Counted from the first letter of the stretch, positions 35,141 through 44,915 are shown. The stretch is DNA of 64,000 nucleotides from an uncultured Campylobacterales bacterium (GCA_947494995.1 CANLWY010000008.1:1-64000); one strand, 5' to 3'. The notes: a model not told the origin generated them from the sequence alone. Program-made: numbers and translations.

Positions 35141-36253
35141 ATGTATAGAGTTTTACTTTCAATAGTTTTATTATTTCCTATAATAGGTTTTTCTGAAACT
35201 ATACTCAAGTTTAGTAGCGAAGGTATGAATATGAAGCTTGAAAAAGTAGCTTCTAATCTTGGTGTTGTTTGGGGAATGAGCTTTATTTCTAAAAATAGAC
35301 TTGTTTTTACTCTAAAAAGAGGCAAAATAGGTATCTTAAATCTTGATACTAAAAAGATAAACTATCTTAAAAATACTCCCAAAATTTTATATAATGGACA
35401 AGGTGGGTTACTCGATGTACAAGCTTCACCAAGTTTTAAAAGTGATAAACTACTATTCTTTACGTATGTTAAAAAAGTAGCAGGTGAGGGTGTAACAGTT
35501 TTAGCCCAAGCCAAACTTTTAGATAATAATCTAAAAAATTGGAAAGAATTATTAGTTACAAAATCTGCGACAGACACTTCTAGACACTTTGGAAGTAGAA
35601 TTACTTTTGATGAAAAAGGACATATCTTTTTTTCTGTAGGAGATAGAGGATATAGACCAAATGGCCAAAATTTAAAAACTCATGCAGGTTCTATTCTTAG
35701 ATTAAATAGCGATGGTACAATTCCTAATGATAACCCTTTTATTTATAAAAAAGATAGATTGTCTGAAATCTACTCTTATGGACATAGAAATCCACAAGGA
35801 GTATTTTTTGATAAGAAAACAAAACAACTTTGGATAATAGAACATGGACCAAGAGGTGGAGATGAAATAAATCTAATTAAAAAAGGTGCAAATTATGGTT
35901 GGCCTATAATCTCTTATGGAAAAGAGTATTGGAATCCTCTTCATGTAGGAGAAGGGACACATAAAAAAGGAATGGAACAACCAGTAAAATATTATGTTCC
36001 ATCTATTGCGCCAAGTTCTCTTATAGTGTATAGGGGCAAAAATTTTCCTAAATGGAATGGAAATCTTCTTTCTGGAGCACTTAAACTTAGGCATTTAAAC
36101 AGAATAGTTTTAGATGAAAATAATAAGTTTGTAAAAGAGGAAAGATTGTTAAAAGGTTTAGGGGAAAGAATAAGAAATGTAATAGAATCTCCTACTGGAT
36201 ATTTATTTATTTCTACTGATAATGGGAATATTTATAGTATAAAAAATGAATAA
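35141..36253 (+). CDS. PQQ-dependent sugar (aldose) dehydrogenase family protein
   Basis: 370 residues. Signal peptide (MYRVLLSIVLLFPIIGFS) and a six-bladed propeller of the soluble glucose dehydrogenase/YliI class: LGVVWGMSFIS, GQGGLLDVQASPSF, RHFGSRITFDEKGHIFFSVGDRG, SYGHRNPQGVFFD and EHGPRGGDEINLI. Family members oxidise aldoses in the periplasm with PQQ. Whether this bacterium makes PQQ cannot be seen here. AGGAGG start signal, 23 bases after the DUF922 gene. Confidence 0.9.
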   Translation: MYRVLLSIVLLFPIIGFSETILKFSSEGMNMKLEKVASNLGVVWGMSFISKNRLVFTLKRGKIGILNLDTKKINYLKNTPKILYNGQGGLLDVQASPSFKSDKLLFFTYVKKVAGEGVTVLAQAKLLDNNLKNWKELLVTKSATDTSRHFGSRITFDEKGHIFFSVGDRGYRPNGQNLKTHAGSILRLNSDGTIPNDNPFIYKKDRLSEIYSYGHRNPQGVFFDKKTKQLWIIEHGPRGGDEINLIKKGANYGWPIISYGKEYWNPLHVGEGTHKKGMEQPVKYYVPSIAPSSLIVYRGKNFPKWNGNLLSGALKLRHLNRIVLDENNKFVKEERLLKGLGERIRNVIESPTGYLFISTDNGNIYSIKNE

Positions 36254-36348
36254 GTATTCAATTCTTTTTAAAAACTTAAAAAATTTAATTAATATTTAAA
36301 AAACAACATACTATAATTTTTTCTAATATTTCAATATTAGGAGAGATT

Positions 36349-36852
36349 ATGAAATTTGTTAAAGGATTACTAGTAGTTGCACTAGCAACAACACTATTAC
36401 AAGGTGCTGAAAAAAAAGTAAGCCCTGTTATGAAAGCTTGGAAAGCACAAGTTAAAGAAGCAAAGGCTTCTGTTACAACAATTACTCCAAAAGAGTTAAT
36501 GTCTTGGAATAAAAGTAATAAAAAATTTGTTTTACTTGATGTTCGTGAGCCAGCAGAAGTTGAAGCAGGTAGAATTGAAGCAGAAACATTTAAAAAGATT
36601 CCAAGAGGGTTAGTTGATGTATTAGTTGCAAAAGCAGGAGCATTAAAACCTGATCAAGTAGTTGTTGTATATTGTAAAAAAGGTGCAAGAGGTGCATTAG
36701 CTGGTAAAACACTTAAAAGTTTAGGATTTAAAAATGTATATAATCTTAAAGGTGGTATTCTTGGTTGGATAAAAGCTGAAATGCCAATTGTAAATTCTTT
36801 AGGAACTTTTAAATCAGTACCTTATAAATTAACAGGCGTTTCTGAAGACTAA
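36349..36852 (+). CDS. Periplasmic rhodanese-like protein
   Basis: 167 residues. Signal peptide (MKFVKGLLVVALATTLLQGA), then one rhodanese domain: ITPKELMSWN, FVLLDVREPAEVEAGRIEAETFKKIPRG and active-site loop VVYCKKGARGALAGKTL with catalytic Cys. Likely a sulfur-transfer or sulfide-handling protein. TATAAT (36312-36317) and AGGAGAG precede it. Confidence 0.92.
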   Translation: MKFVKGLLVVALATTLLQGAEKKVSPVMKAWKAQVKEAKASVTTITPKELMSWNKSNKKFVLLDVREPAEVEAGRIEAETFKKIPRGLVDVLVAKAGALKPDQVVVVYCKKGARGALAGKTLKSLGFKNVYNLKGGILGWIKAEMPIVNSLGTFKSVPYKLTGVSED

Positions 36853-36865
36853 AATAAGAAAAAGG

Positions 36866-36887
36866 GTAAAAGCAGTTTTGCTTTTAC
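36866..36887. terminator. Terminator between rhodanese and YgaP-like genes
   Basis: Nine-base stem GTAAAAGCA (36866-36874) with TGCTTTTAC (36879-36887), loop GTTT. The 3' arm includes the stop codon of the converging gene at 36884. Confidence 0.7.
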
Positions 36888-37093
36888 GCTTTTACTTCTT
36901 CTTGAAGGTTTTTAGGCGTACATTTTTTTGTAATTATACATGTTGGACAAAAATCTACAATCCCTGCAATTAATGGTAGAATCCCTAAATAAAACCATAC
37001 AATTCCAGTGTAAATACCAATTGCAATAAGAACAACACCAATTATAATTCTAAACTTTCTACAGAAGTTTCTAAATTTGTCAAACTTATTCAT
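36884..37093 (-). CDS. YgaP/DUF2892-family small membrane protein
   Basis: 69 residues with two transmembrane segments (about 13-30 and 32-48) and the sequence GIYTGIVWFYLGILPLIAGIVDFCPTCIITKKC, the YgaP membrane-domain pattern. In YgaP this domain is fused to a rhodanese; here the neighbouring converging gene encodes a separate rhodanese, which suggests a functional link. Confidence 0.85.
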   Translation of the reverse strand: MNKFDKFRNFCRKFRIIIGVVLIAIGIYTGIVWFYLGILPLIAGIVDFCPTCIITKKCTPKNLQEEVKA

Positions 37094-37247
37094 TTATAAC
37101 ATTCCTTAATAATTTAATATAATTATAACTTATAAAACTTAGCTTTTTTTTAATAAAAAAAGTTAATAAAAACTTATATTTATTATATCATTGTTTTTTT
37201 ATTGCTACTATACTAAGTTATAATTTCAAAAAGTTTGAAGGATGTAT

Positions 37248-37538
37248 ATGAAAAGTAGTGAGCAAATTAAAAAAGAGTTTGCAAAAGTAATATTAAATGC
37301 AAAAATAGCAGCTGGAATATTTTTTGCACTTTTAACTCCAAGTATTGTAATAATAGTAAAAGAAATTGAGACAGTTTTTGGGCAAGACCAAGATTTTTGG
37401 TTTAGAGCTGGAATTGCTGGATTTGTAATATATATGGGGTTTACAATATTTTTATGGAAGTGTCCAAAGTGTGGTAAGTTTCCTGGGCGTGGTTGGTTTA
37501 GGAAAGAGTGTCAAAGTTGTGGAGTGGAACTAAGTTAG
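37248..37538 (+). CDS. Small membrane protein with C-terminal zinc ribbon
   Basis: 96 residues from ATG 37248; GAAGG directly abuts an in-frame ATG at 37242, so the second ATG has the better spacing. Two hydrophobic segments (about 20-38 and 51-67) are followed by a zinc ribbon with WKCPKCGKF and KECQSCGVEL. TATAAT at 37219-37224 gives the promoter. No family is recognised. Its stop overlaps the converging sfsA stop by 4 bases. Confidence 0.75.
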   Translation: MKSSEQIKKEFAKVILNAKIAAGIFFALLTPSIVIIVKEIETVFGQDQDFWFRAGIAGFVIYMGFTIFLWKCPKCGKFPGRGWFRKECQSCGVELS

Positions 37539-38224
37539 TTCATCTCCACTTTATTATCTATGTTAATCTCTTGATGATTTATATTTGATTGATAAACAAG
37601 AACTTCAACACCTTCTTTTGTAACTTCTTTAAAAGCTTCATAATACTTTTTATCTATTTCATTAGCAATTCTAAAATTTGCTTTATCTGTTCTTTGAATG
37701 ATATAAAGCATAACAGCTCTATGCCCTTCTTTTACCATATCTCTTAGTTCATTTAAGTGTTTTGTTCCTCTAGTTGTAACAGCATCAGGAAAGGCAAGTG
37801 AGTCTTCAAGTTTTAAGCTTACACTTTTTATTTCAACATAACACTTTTTATTTTCATTTTCAAGTAAAATATCGATTCTAGAGTTTTGACCATATTTTTG
37901 TTCTGGTTTTAAAGAAGTATATCCTTGAAGTTCCTTAATTGTTCCATTTTCAATTGCTTCAATTGCAATTTTATTTGCAACACCTGTATTTGTACAAATA
38001 AGATGTTCACCCATTTTCGTAAGTTCTAAAGTATATTTTAGTTTTCTTTTTGGATTATCATGAAAACTAACCCAAACAGGACAGTTTTCTTCAATACAAG
38101 ATGTCATAGCACCAGAGTTAGGCACATGTGCAGTTATCTCTTGGCCATCTTCTAGAATAATATCTGCTAAAAACCTTTTATATCTTTTTGTTAAATTACC
38201 TTTTATTAGATTAGGAAATTGCAT
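37535..38224 (-). CDS. sfsA: SfsA-family protein (DNA/RNA nuclease)
   Basis: 229 residues, the normal SfsA length. RYKRFLADIILEDGQEITAHVPNSGAMTSC is the N-terminal signature; the nuclease-fold part has SRIDILLEN, KCYVEIKSVSL and FPDAVTTRGTKHLNEL. SfsA was named for sugar-fermentation stimulation and has nuclease features. Starts inside the end of the aldo/keto reductase gene (14-base overlap), so both are one transcript. Confidence 0.95.
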   Translation of the reverse strand: MQFPNLIKGNLTKRYKRFLADIILEDGQEITAHVPNSGAMTSCIEENCPVWVSFHDNPKRKLKYTLELTKMGEHLICTNTGVANKIAIEAIENGTIKELQGYTSLKPEQKYGQNSRIDILLENENKKCYVEIKSVSLKLEDSLAFPDAVTTRGTKHLNELRDMVKEGHRAVMLYIIQRTDKANFRIANEIDKKYYEAFKEVTKEGVEVLVYQSNINHQEINIDNKVEMN

Positions 38225-39383
38225 ACTCTATTACCTTTTTTACATATTTTTCTTTTCTCATGCCTACTAGAATTCTTGTAATATACTCTTTTTCTTTTAG
38301 AAAATTTATTGCACTTTTATCCATAGGCTCAGGGATAAATAGCTCTTTTGCCGTTTTCTCAGAAATTTTTTGTTTAATTCTATTTTTATATTTTTCAATA
38401 AAGTTATTTACTATCTCATAATATTTTGAATCAAGATTTACATTTTTTACAATATAAGGTAAAACTTGATATTCAATAATATCATCCACATCTCCAGCCC
38501 ATCTGTACTCATCTTCTATGTTAATTATTTGATTTATTACTTCTTGAAGGGCTTCATTTGGTATATCTCTTAGCTCCTTTAGAGTTTTTTCATAATCTTG
38601 CGGCTTATCATAACTAGCAAGTCTAATCATCTGATTACCTTTAAAAGAGTTAAGTGGTCTATTTATATGAACTTCTAAGCCATTTTCATATGCCCACTTT
38701 GCACACTTTTCTCCATCTAATTCAAATATATTCATAGGAAGTTGTATTACTTTTAGATGATGTTTTTCTCCTGCAATCTCTTTTGCATAATCAATTAAAT
38801 TTTTATACTCTAAGAAATGTATATCTGTTTCTTTTTTGGAAAAAGAGTTTGAGCTAATTCCATAAGCTTTGATTTTTCCCTCTTTTACTTTTTCTTCAAG
38901 TAATACAAAGGCTTTTTTTATTCTATCTTGCATAATTGATTGAAAGTTTGAAATTGCACTTGCAATCATTCCTTGTTTTATCTCTTTCATTAAGTAATAT
39001 TCAGGATTGTGAAGTAAATATACATTAATATAGTCTGTGTTAAGTCTATCTAAGGATCTATCAATTTGATCACTTAAAAAATTTGGATGTATACTATGTA
39101 AGCAGTGTTCATCATAAAATACTAAATCTTCTACTTTAAACCCATCTTGTACTCTTTTTAGGTTTTCTCCTTGGATATATCCACCTTTTGAAACAATAGT
39201 AAATTCTTTTCTATCTCTTTTTTTTAGTACTTGTCCTATTAGTTCTTCCGCTTGTCCGTGCATATAGTTTGATGATGTATCAATATGTCTAATACCATTG
39301 TTAAGGGCATATTCTAAAGCCTCTTTATGACTTGGACTTTGAAATGTTGTTCGGTATGTTCCAAAAGCAAATTTATCTAGCAT
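38211..39383 (-). CDS. Aldo/keto reductase family protein
   Basis: 390 residues, longer than most AKRs. The TIM-barrel core has IRHIDTSSNYMHGQAEELIG (Asp and Tyr of the tetrad), TIVSKGGY and YINVYLLHNPEY. The C-terminal half is extended and less conserved. Substrate unknown. ATG at 39383; the gene runs into sfsA. Confidence 0.87.
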   Translation of the reverse strand: MLDKFAFGTYRTTFQSPSHKEALEYALNNGIRHIDTSSNYMHGQAEELIGQVLKKRDRKEFTIVSKGGYIQGENLKRVQDGFKVEDLVFYDEHCLHSIHPNFLSDQIDRSLDRLNTDYINVYLLHNPEYYLMKEIKQGMIASAISNFQSIMQDRIKKAFVLLEEKVKEGKIKAYGISSNSFSKKETDIHFLEYKNLIDYAKEIAGEKHHLKVIQLPMNIFELDGEKCAKWAYENGLEVHINRPLNSFKGNQMIRLASYDKPQDYEKTLKELRDIPNEALQEVINQIINIEDEYRWAGDVDDIIEYQVLPYIVKNVNLDSKYYEIVNNFIEKYKNRIKQKISEKTAKELFIPEPMDKSAINFLKEKEYITRILVGMRKEKYVKKVIEYAIS

Positions 39384-39491
39384 TATAACTCCTAGTTTTA
39401 AAAATGTATTTTTACTAAAGAGTTCTTAGAAAGGCATTTAAAGGTATAAATAATATAATAGCATCAAGATAAGTCAAGGGGTTTATAAATA

Positions 39492-39974
39492 GTGCAAAAA
39501 GATTTGATTAGTGAGTTTGGATATAAAAAATTTGTAAAAGAGTTTAAGAATCTAGCAGAAGTAGAAAAACCATATTGGGTAAAAGAGAAAGAAATAGCTG
39601 CACAACATGGAGATAGAAGTGAAAATGCAGAGTATATTTCAGCAAAAGAGATGATAAGAAATATAGATAAACGTCTTAGATTTTTAGAAAAGATTATTAA
39701 CAATTCAAATGTTATTGATACTACAAAAATTCCTCATGTAAAAGTAAATTTTGGCTCAGAAGTAAAGGTTTTTGATTTAAATAGTGAAGAAGAAAAAACT
39801 TTTATTATAGTAGGAACAAAAGAGACAAATCCTAGTGAAAATAAAATATCAAATAAATCTCCTTTAGGTAAAACTTTGCTTGGTAAGAGTGTAGGTGAAG
39901 ATTTTGAGTTTAAGATAAACGATGAACTCTTTGAATATGAAATTTTAAAAGTGAAAATGTATGAATTTGAATGA
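39492..39974 (+). CDS. greB: Transcription elongation factor GreB
   Basis: 160 residues. The coiled-coil tip carries the acidic motif and GDRSENAEY, followed by IDKRLRFLEKIIN, typical for GreB over GreA. The C-terminal FKBP-like domain has SPLGKTLLGKSVGEDFEF. It would rescue backtracked RNA polymerase. GTG start. The stop overlaps the following methyltransferase by 14 bases. Confidence 0.9.
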   Translation: MQKDLISEFGYKKFVKEFKNLAEVEKPYWVKEKEIAAQHGDRSENAEYISAKEMIRNIDKRLRFLEKIINNSNVIDTTKIPHVKVNFGSEVKVFDLNSEEEKTFIIVGTKETNPSENKISNKSPLGKTLLGKSVGEDFEFKINDELFEYEILKVKMYEFE

Positions 39975-40875
39975 TTTAAAAAATATAATTGAAAATAATT
40001 TAGAAAATAAAAATGAAGAGTTTAAAAGACTTTTTCATGGACGTGGTAATTTTTATGAACACTATAATTATCTAACAATTGATTCTATTGATAGAGTTTT
40101 TTTTGTCTCTTTTTTTGATGAAGCAGAAAAGGAAGAATTATTAATTAAATTTCTTGTAGATATTGGCAAAGAGAATAGTTTCGAAACATTTGTAGTTCAA
40201 AGAAGATATTTAGAAAAAGCACCAAGTGAAGTTATCTTTGGGAGTTTAAATGATAATTTAAAAGCAATTGAAAATAAATTACAATACTCTATAAGTTTTT
40301 CAAATAGAAATATTGGAATATTTCCTGATATGAAAATTGGAAGAGAGTATATTAGAGATATTTCTAGAGATAAAAATGTATTAAATCTTTTTTCTTATAC
40401 TTGTGCTTTCTCAGTAGTTGCAATTGCTGGTGGAGCAAGACAGGTTGTTAATGTAGATATGGCAAAAGGTGCTTTAACAACAGGACGAGTAAATCATCAT
40501 TTAAATGATTTAGATACAAAAAAAGTTAAGTTTTTACCTTATAATATTTTAAAATCATGGAGTAGAATTAAAAAAGATGCTCCCTATGATATTATTATTA
40601 TAGACCCACCTTCTTTTCAAAAAGGAAGTTTTGCTGCAACTAAGGATTATGAAAAGATAATTAAGAGGCTAGATCAATTAGCAGCAGATGATTGTATTGT
40701 CTTATCTTGTTTAAATGCCCCTGAGTTAGATACTACTTTTATAAAAGAGTTATTTGCAAAAAATGCGCCAGAGTTTAAATATGAAAGAAGATTATCAAAC
40801 CTAGATAGCTTTCCTACAAATAATGATGAAAAGAGTCTAAAAAACTTAATTTTTAAAAGGAATAAAAATGCTTGA
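39961..40875 (+). CDS. Class I SAM-dependent RNA methyltransferase (RlmK/RlmI-like)
   Basis: 304 residues. SAM-binding region VLNLFSYTCAFSVVAIAGGA, VNVDMAKGAL and catalytic motif IIIDPPSFQKGSF. It resembles the C-terminal (RlmK) half of E. coli RlmKL, acting on a 23S rRNA guanine, but target assignment is inference. Sits between greB and a small cysteine-rich gene with overlaps on both sides. Confidence 0.88.
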   Translation: MNLNDLKNIIENNLENKNEEFKRLFHGRGNFYEHYNYLTIDSIDRVFFVSFFDEAEKEELLIKFLVDIGKENSFETFVVQRRYLEKAPSEVIFGSLNDNLKAIENKLQYSISFSNRNIGIFPDMKIGREYIRDISRDKNVLNLFSYTCAFSVVAIAGGARQVVNVDMAKGALTTGRVNHHLNDLDTKKVKFLPYNILKSWSRIKKDAPYDIIIIDPPSFQKGSFAATKDYEKIIKRLDQLAADDCIVLSCLNAPELDTTFIKELFAKNAPEFKYERRLSNLDSFPTNNDEKSLKNLIFKRNKNA

Positions 40876-41083
40876 TGCTAAAATCTGTCCATTTTGCAAA
40901 CAAGATAATAATTGTCAAGCTCACGTACCAAACAATAATTGCTGGTGTAATGAAATAAAAGTCCCTTTAGAGTTAAGAGATTTAGTTCCTGAAGAGTTAA
41001 AAATGAAAAGTTGTATATGCAAAGACTGTATACAATTATATAAGAGTGAAAAAGTTAAATTTACGAATAAGTATCTATTATAA
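40868..41083 (+). CDS. Cysteine-rich CWC family protein
   Basis: 71 residues with ten Cys. CPFCKQDNNCQAH, NNNCWCNEIKVP and CICKDCIQLY are the cysteine-rich CWC family pattern, most likely a zinc-binding fold. AAAGGAAT precedes the ATG, which overlaps the methyltransferase stop by 8 bases. Function unknown. Confidence 0.87.
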   Translation: MLDAKICPFCKQDNNCQAHVPNNNCWCNEIKVPLELRDLVPEELKMKSCICKDCIQLYKSEKVKFTNKYLL

Positions 41084-41162
41084 TTCATAAAAATTTCATA
41101 AAACAACTAATGTGTAACTAAAATACAACTAATACATAATCTATCTTAAAAAAAATCTTTGT

Positions 41163-41168
41163 TATAAT
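41163..41168 (+). promoter_or_regulatory. -10 element of sstT
   Basis: TATAAT at 41163-41168, about 35 bases before the ATG at 41203, in a T/A-rich stretch without a clear -35. Confidence 0.5.
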
Positions 41169-41202
41169 CTTAAGTTTTAAAATTAACTAGTAGGATTTAT
41201 CT

Positions 41203-42411
41203 ATGAAAGATAACAAGGGTATTGTTGCAAAATTTGCAAATGGAAATCTAGTATTTCAAATACTAGTAGGTATTGTTTTAGGTGTAGTTGTGGCTATGAT
41301 TTCAAAGGAATTAGCCATGTCACTTTCTATTTTGGGAACGCTTTTTGTAGGAGCATTAAAGGCTATTGCACCTATTTTAGTTTTTGTTTTAGTTGCAACG
41401 GCAATTGCTACAAAAGAAGTTGGTGTTCAAACAAATATGAAGCCAATTGTTGTTTTATATTTAGTAGGAACTTTCCTTGCAGCACTTATAGCTGTTTTAG
41501 CAAGTTTTCTTTTCCCTGTAGAACTTGTTCTTATTGATGCATCACAAAAAGTGTTAACTCCACCAGATAGTGTTATAGATGTATTAAAAACTGTTTTATA
41601 TAATATGGTAGATAATCCAGTGAATGCACTACAAACTGGTAACTTTATTGGTATTTTAGTTTGGGCTATTGCTATTGGTTTTGCAATGCACTATAGTTCA
41701 ACAGAGACAAAAAAAGTATTTTTTGATGTATCAACAGGTATAACAAAAATTGTTAAATTTATTATTAGATTAGCACCTTTTGGTATTTTTGGTCTAGTTG
41801 CAAATACTTTTGCACAAACTGGTTTTGCTGCACTTTTAAGTTATTCAAAACTTTTACTTGTGTTAGTTGGAACGATGTTATTTATAGCACTTATTGTTAA
41901 TCCTATTATTGTATTTATTAAAACGAAAAAGAATCCTTTTCCACTTATTTTTACTTGTTTAAGAGAGAGTGGAATTACTGCATTTTTTACTAGAAGTTCA
42001 GCTGCAAATATTCCAGTGAACTTAAATTTATGTAAGAAGTTAAATCTTCATGAAGATACATATTCAATCTCTATTCCTTTAGGAGCTACAACAAACATGG
42101 CTGGGGCTGCTGTTACTATTACAGTTTTAACACTTGCTACTGTACATACTCTTGGAATGAGTATAGATCTTGGTACGGCTTTACTTCTATCAATTGTATC
42201 AGCACTTGCTGCTTGTGGTGCATCTGGAGTTGCTGGTGGTTCTTTATTACTTATTCCTTTAGCTTGTTCTTTATTTGGAATTTCAAATGATATTGCACTT
42301 CAAGTAGTTGCAATTGGATTTGTTATCGGTGTTGTTCAAGACTCTATGGAAACAGCACTTAATTCTTCAACTGATGTAATTTTTACAGCAGCTTGTCATA
42401 AAGAAGATTAG
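41203..42411 (+). CDS. sstT: Serine/threonine:sodium symporter SstT
   Basis: 402 residues, DAACS family. [54 protein letters not shown] and [19 protein letters not shown] are SstT hallmarks. It imports serine and threonine with Na+. It differs from the DAACS protein at 30108, which is of the GltP/DctA type. Followed by a terminator. Confidence 0.95.
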   Translation: MKDNKGIVAKFANGNLVFQILVGIVLGVVVAMISKELAMSLSILGTLFVGALKAIAPILVFVLVATAIATKEVGVQTNMKPIVVLYLVGTFLAALIAVLASFLFPVELVLIDASQKVLTPPDSVIDVLKTVLYNMVDNPVNALQTGNFIGILVWAIAIGFAMHYSSTETKKVFFDVSTGITKIVKFIIRLAPFGIFGLVANTFAQTGFAALLSYSKLLLVLVGTMLFIALIVNPIIVFIKTKKNPFPLIFTCLRESGITAFFTRSSAANIPVNLNLCKKLNLHEDTYSISIPLGATTNMAGAAVTITVLTLATVHTLGMSIDLGTALLLSIVSALAACGASGVAGGSLLLIPLACSLFGISNDIALQVVAIGFVIGVVQDSMETALNSSTDVIFTAACHKED

Positions 42412-42425
42412 ACTTACTTTTAACT

Positions 42426-42463
42426 AAACTGCTTCTCAAACTTTAGTTTGAAAAGCAGTTTTT
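42426..42463 (+). terminator. Terminator of sstT
   Basis: Imperfect stem AAACTGCTT..TCAAACT pairing with AGTTTGA..AAGCAGTTT between 42426 and 42463, followed by TCTTTTTA. It lies directly after the sstT stop codon. Confidence 0.8.
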
Positions 42464-42528
42464 CTTTTTATCTATTTTATTAAAAAACTTTGCTAAAATC
42501 CAACAAATTATATTTTAGGGATGAAATT

Positions 42529-43767
42529 ATGATAGAAAAAAATCGTTGGCTTATGGCTCTTGCTGCTGTTGGAGTTCATATCTGTATTGGGTCTGTTTAT
42601 GCTTGGAGTGTATATGTAAATCCAATTCAAGAGCAGATGAATTGGTCTTTAACGGATGTAACAATCTCTTTTAGTATTGCAATCTTCTTTTTAGGACTTT
42701 CTGCTGCACTTATGGGTAAATTTGTAGAGAAAAATGGTCCTAGAGTATCTGCTCTTATTTCAGCTTCTTTATTTGGTCTTGGAACTATGGGATCAGGTCT
42801 TGCAATAATGATGGAATCAAAAATGTTACTATACTTCTTTTATGGAGTTTTAGGTGGCTGTGGACTTGGAATAGGATATATCTCTCCTGTATCAACACTT
42901 GTAAAATGGTTTCCAGATAAAAGAGGAATGGCTACTGGACTTGCAATTATGGGATTTGGTTTTGCTTCAGCTATTTGGGGGCCTACAATTAAGGTCTTGA
43001 TAGAAAAAGCAGGTATTGCTTCTACCTTTCTTATTTTAGGTGCTATCTATTTTGTTGTGATGTTTTTATCTGCATTATATTTGGAAAAACCAGAAGAGGG
43101 TTATTTACCTAAAAAGTTTAAGAAAAAACTTGAATCTGGTAAAAAGAAAATGAAAAAAGATTTATCTAATTTAACTGTTAATGAGGCAATAAAAACTCCT
43201 AGATTTTATGGTCTTTGGATTATGCTTTTTATAAATGTTACTTGTGGTATTGCTATTATTGGAGTTGCTTCACCTCTTTTACAAGAAGTTGTAGGTATTT
43301 CTGCATTAGCCGCAGCCGCCGCAGTTGGTTTAATGGGAATATTCAATGGTGCAGGAAGAATTTTCTGGGCTTCATTATCTGATTTATTAACTAGGCCTGT
43401 TGTATATATAATCTTTTTTGCTACACAAGCAGTAGCTTTTTATATGTTGCCTTCAATCACTGAAATCGTAATCTTTCAAGTTGTATTATACTTTATTATG
43501 TCTTGTTATGGTGGTGGTTTTGCCTCAATACCAGCGTATATTGGAGATATCTTTGGAACAAAAGAGTTAGGAGCTATTCATGGATATATTTTAACTGCTT
43601 GGGCAGCAGCAGGACTTGTAGGCCCACTTATTATTTCAATTGTAAAAGATATGACAGGAAGTTATGCTCAAACTTTATATGTATTTGCAGGATTTTTCTT
43701 AATTGCATTAGTTGTATCTATTATGATGTTATCTAATATAAGAAAAATTAAAAAGCAGAATTTCTAA
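42529..43767 (+). CDS. OFA-type MFS transporter (oxalate/formate antiporter family)
   Basis: 412 residues from ATG 42529, chosen for the AGGG upstream; an in-frame ATG at 42490 has no ribosome site. Twelve hydrophobic segments. The N-terminal GVHICIGSVYAWSVYVNP and GGCGLGIGYISPVSTLVKWFPDKRGMATG mark the OFA family. Substrates in the family are oxalate, formate or other monocarboxylates; here not known. Confidence 0.92.
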   Translation: MIEKNRWLMALAAVGVHICIGSVYAWSVYVNPIQEQMNWSLTDVTISFSIAIFFLGLSAALMGKFVEKNGPRVSALISASLFGLGTMGSGLAIMMESKMLLYFFYGVLGGCGLGIGYISPVSTLVKWFPDKRGMATGLAIMGFGFASAIWGPTIKVLIEKAGIASTFLILGAIYFVVMFLSALYLEKPEEGYLPKKFKKKLESGKKKMKKDLSNLTVNEAIKTPRFYGLWIMLFINVTCGIAIIGVASPLLQEVVGISALAAAAAVGLMGIFNGAGRIFWASLSDLLTRPVVYIIFFATQAVAFYMLPSITEIVIFQVVLYFIMSCYGGGFASIPAYIGDIFGTKELGAIHGYILTAWAAAGLVGPLIISIVKDMTGSYAQTLYVFAGFFLIALVVSIMMLSNIRKIKKQNF

Positions 43768-43786
43768 CCTTTTATTAGGTTAGAAA
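43761..43786. terminator. Terminator of the OFA transporter gene
   Basis: Ten-base stem TTTCTAACCT (43761-43770) with AGGTTAGAAA (43777-43786), loop TTTATT. It contains the transporter stop codon and serves the converging thioredoxin-like gene region too. Confidence 0.75.
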
Positions 43787-43816
43787 CTCTGTTTTAAAAT
43801 TAAAGCTAATTTTTTA

Positions 43817-44224
43817 TTAGTCTTTCTTTTCTTCTTTTTCTTCAATAATTTCATAAAACCTATAATTTGCATTGAATCCTACTACGGATTCTATTATTGA
43901 TTCATCTTTGTAACTTACAAAATGTATTGTTGGCACATATCTAGTATCAAATTTTTCAGGATATTTGTCTTGACTTGAGTTTAACATTAGGGAGATATAG
44001 TGTTTATCTACTATCTCTTCTGTATATTCTGTTCCTAGTACTTCTTCTTTTAGTTTGTCACACCAAGGGCAATAGTCTGAGATTAGAACTAGAACTATAT
44101 CTTTTTTTTGTTTTTTTGCTTTTTTTATTGCTTCTTTATAGTTTGTTTCATATCCAAACTCTTTTGTAAAGTCTGCATATGAAATATTAAATAGTAAAAA
44201 GAAGACTAATAAAAGTTTTTTCAT
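43817..44224 (-). CDS. Periplasmic thioredoxin-like protein
   Basis: 135 residues from ATG 44224, where the signal peptide MKKLLLVFFLLFNISYA begins; upstream in-frame ATGs would bury it. Thioredoxin fold with active site SDYCPWCDKLKEE and cis-Pro in YVPTIHFV. Likely a thiol-disulfide protein (thioredoxin_7 group) in the periplasm. Follows the SDR gene with one base between. Confidence 0.87.
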   Translation of the reverse strand: MKKLLLVFFLLFNISYADFTKEFGYETNYKEAIKKAKKQKKDIVLVLISDYCPWCDKLKEEVLGTEYTEEIVDKHYISLMLNSSQDKYPEKFDTRYVPTIHFVSYKDESIIESVVGFNANYRFYEIIEEKEEKKD

Positions 44225-44225
44225 C

Positions 44226-44915
44226 TTATATCTTTCTAACATCGATAAAAGAACCACTTTCAAACTCATCTGCTCTTTTAATTACTTCATGAAGCCTTGC
44301 CGCAGCATCTAAAGGTTGTTGAATCTCTCCCTCTTTTAATATTTTTGCAGAAGTAAAGATATTGTCATCTACTTCAAATCTTATGATATCTGTCATTGGT
44401 GTTTCAATAACGCCAGGAGCAACAGCTAGGATTTTGCAATTTATCATCTCTTTTGAATATAGATTTAAAAGCATATTTAATGATGATTTTGATAAGGAGT
44501 ATGCTCCCCATCCCTTTGAGCCTTTTACTGCTGCTCCTGATGAAATACCTATGATAGTATTGACTCTATTTTTTGCTAAGATATCTAGAATCTCTTTGTT
44601 TGCAAATACATTTAAATCTAATACTTCTTTGATCTCTTTGATTGATAAATGTGCCATCTCTTTAATTTCACCTAGCATTCCAGCATTTAAATAAACAGCT
44701 TCTATATTATTAATATCATCAATAAATGTTGTTAAAGACTCTTTAATTTTTTCAATATTACTTAAATCAAACTTTTTGAAATGAAAATTTTTATTTTCTA
44801 TATTTGGTCTTGTTCTACTTATCCCATAAACTGCAAAACCATTTTCTAAATAGAAGTTTGTAAGTGCAAGTCCAAGTCCTGAGCTACATCCTGTAATTAA
44901 TATATTTTTTATCAT
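44226..44915 (-). CDS. SDR family oxidoreductase
   Basis: 229 residues from ATG 44915, which has GGGAG 6 bases upstream; ATG 44927 lacks one. NAD(P) motif TGCSSGLGLALT, NAGMLGE in place of NNAG, and YSLSKSSLNML with the catalytic Tyr-Lys. Its start overlaps the stop of the lipoprotein gene. Substrate unknown. Confidence 0.88.
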   Translation of the reverse strand: MIKNILITGCSSGLGLALTNFYLENGFAVYGISRTRPNIENKNFHFKKFDLSNIEKIKESLTTFIDDINNIEAVYLNAGMLGEIKEMAHLSIKEIKEVLDLNVFANKEILDILAKNRVNTIIGISSGAAVKGSKGWGAYSLSKSSLNMLLNLYSKEMINCKILAVAPGVIETPMTDIIRFEVDDNIFTSAKILKEGEIQQPLDAAARLHEVIKRADEFESGSFIDVRKI

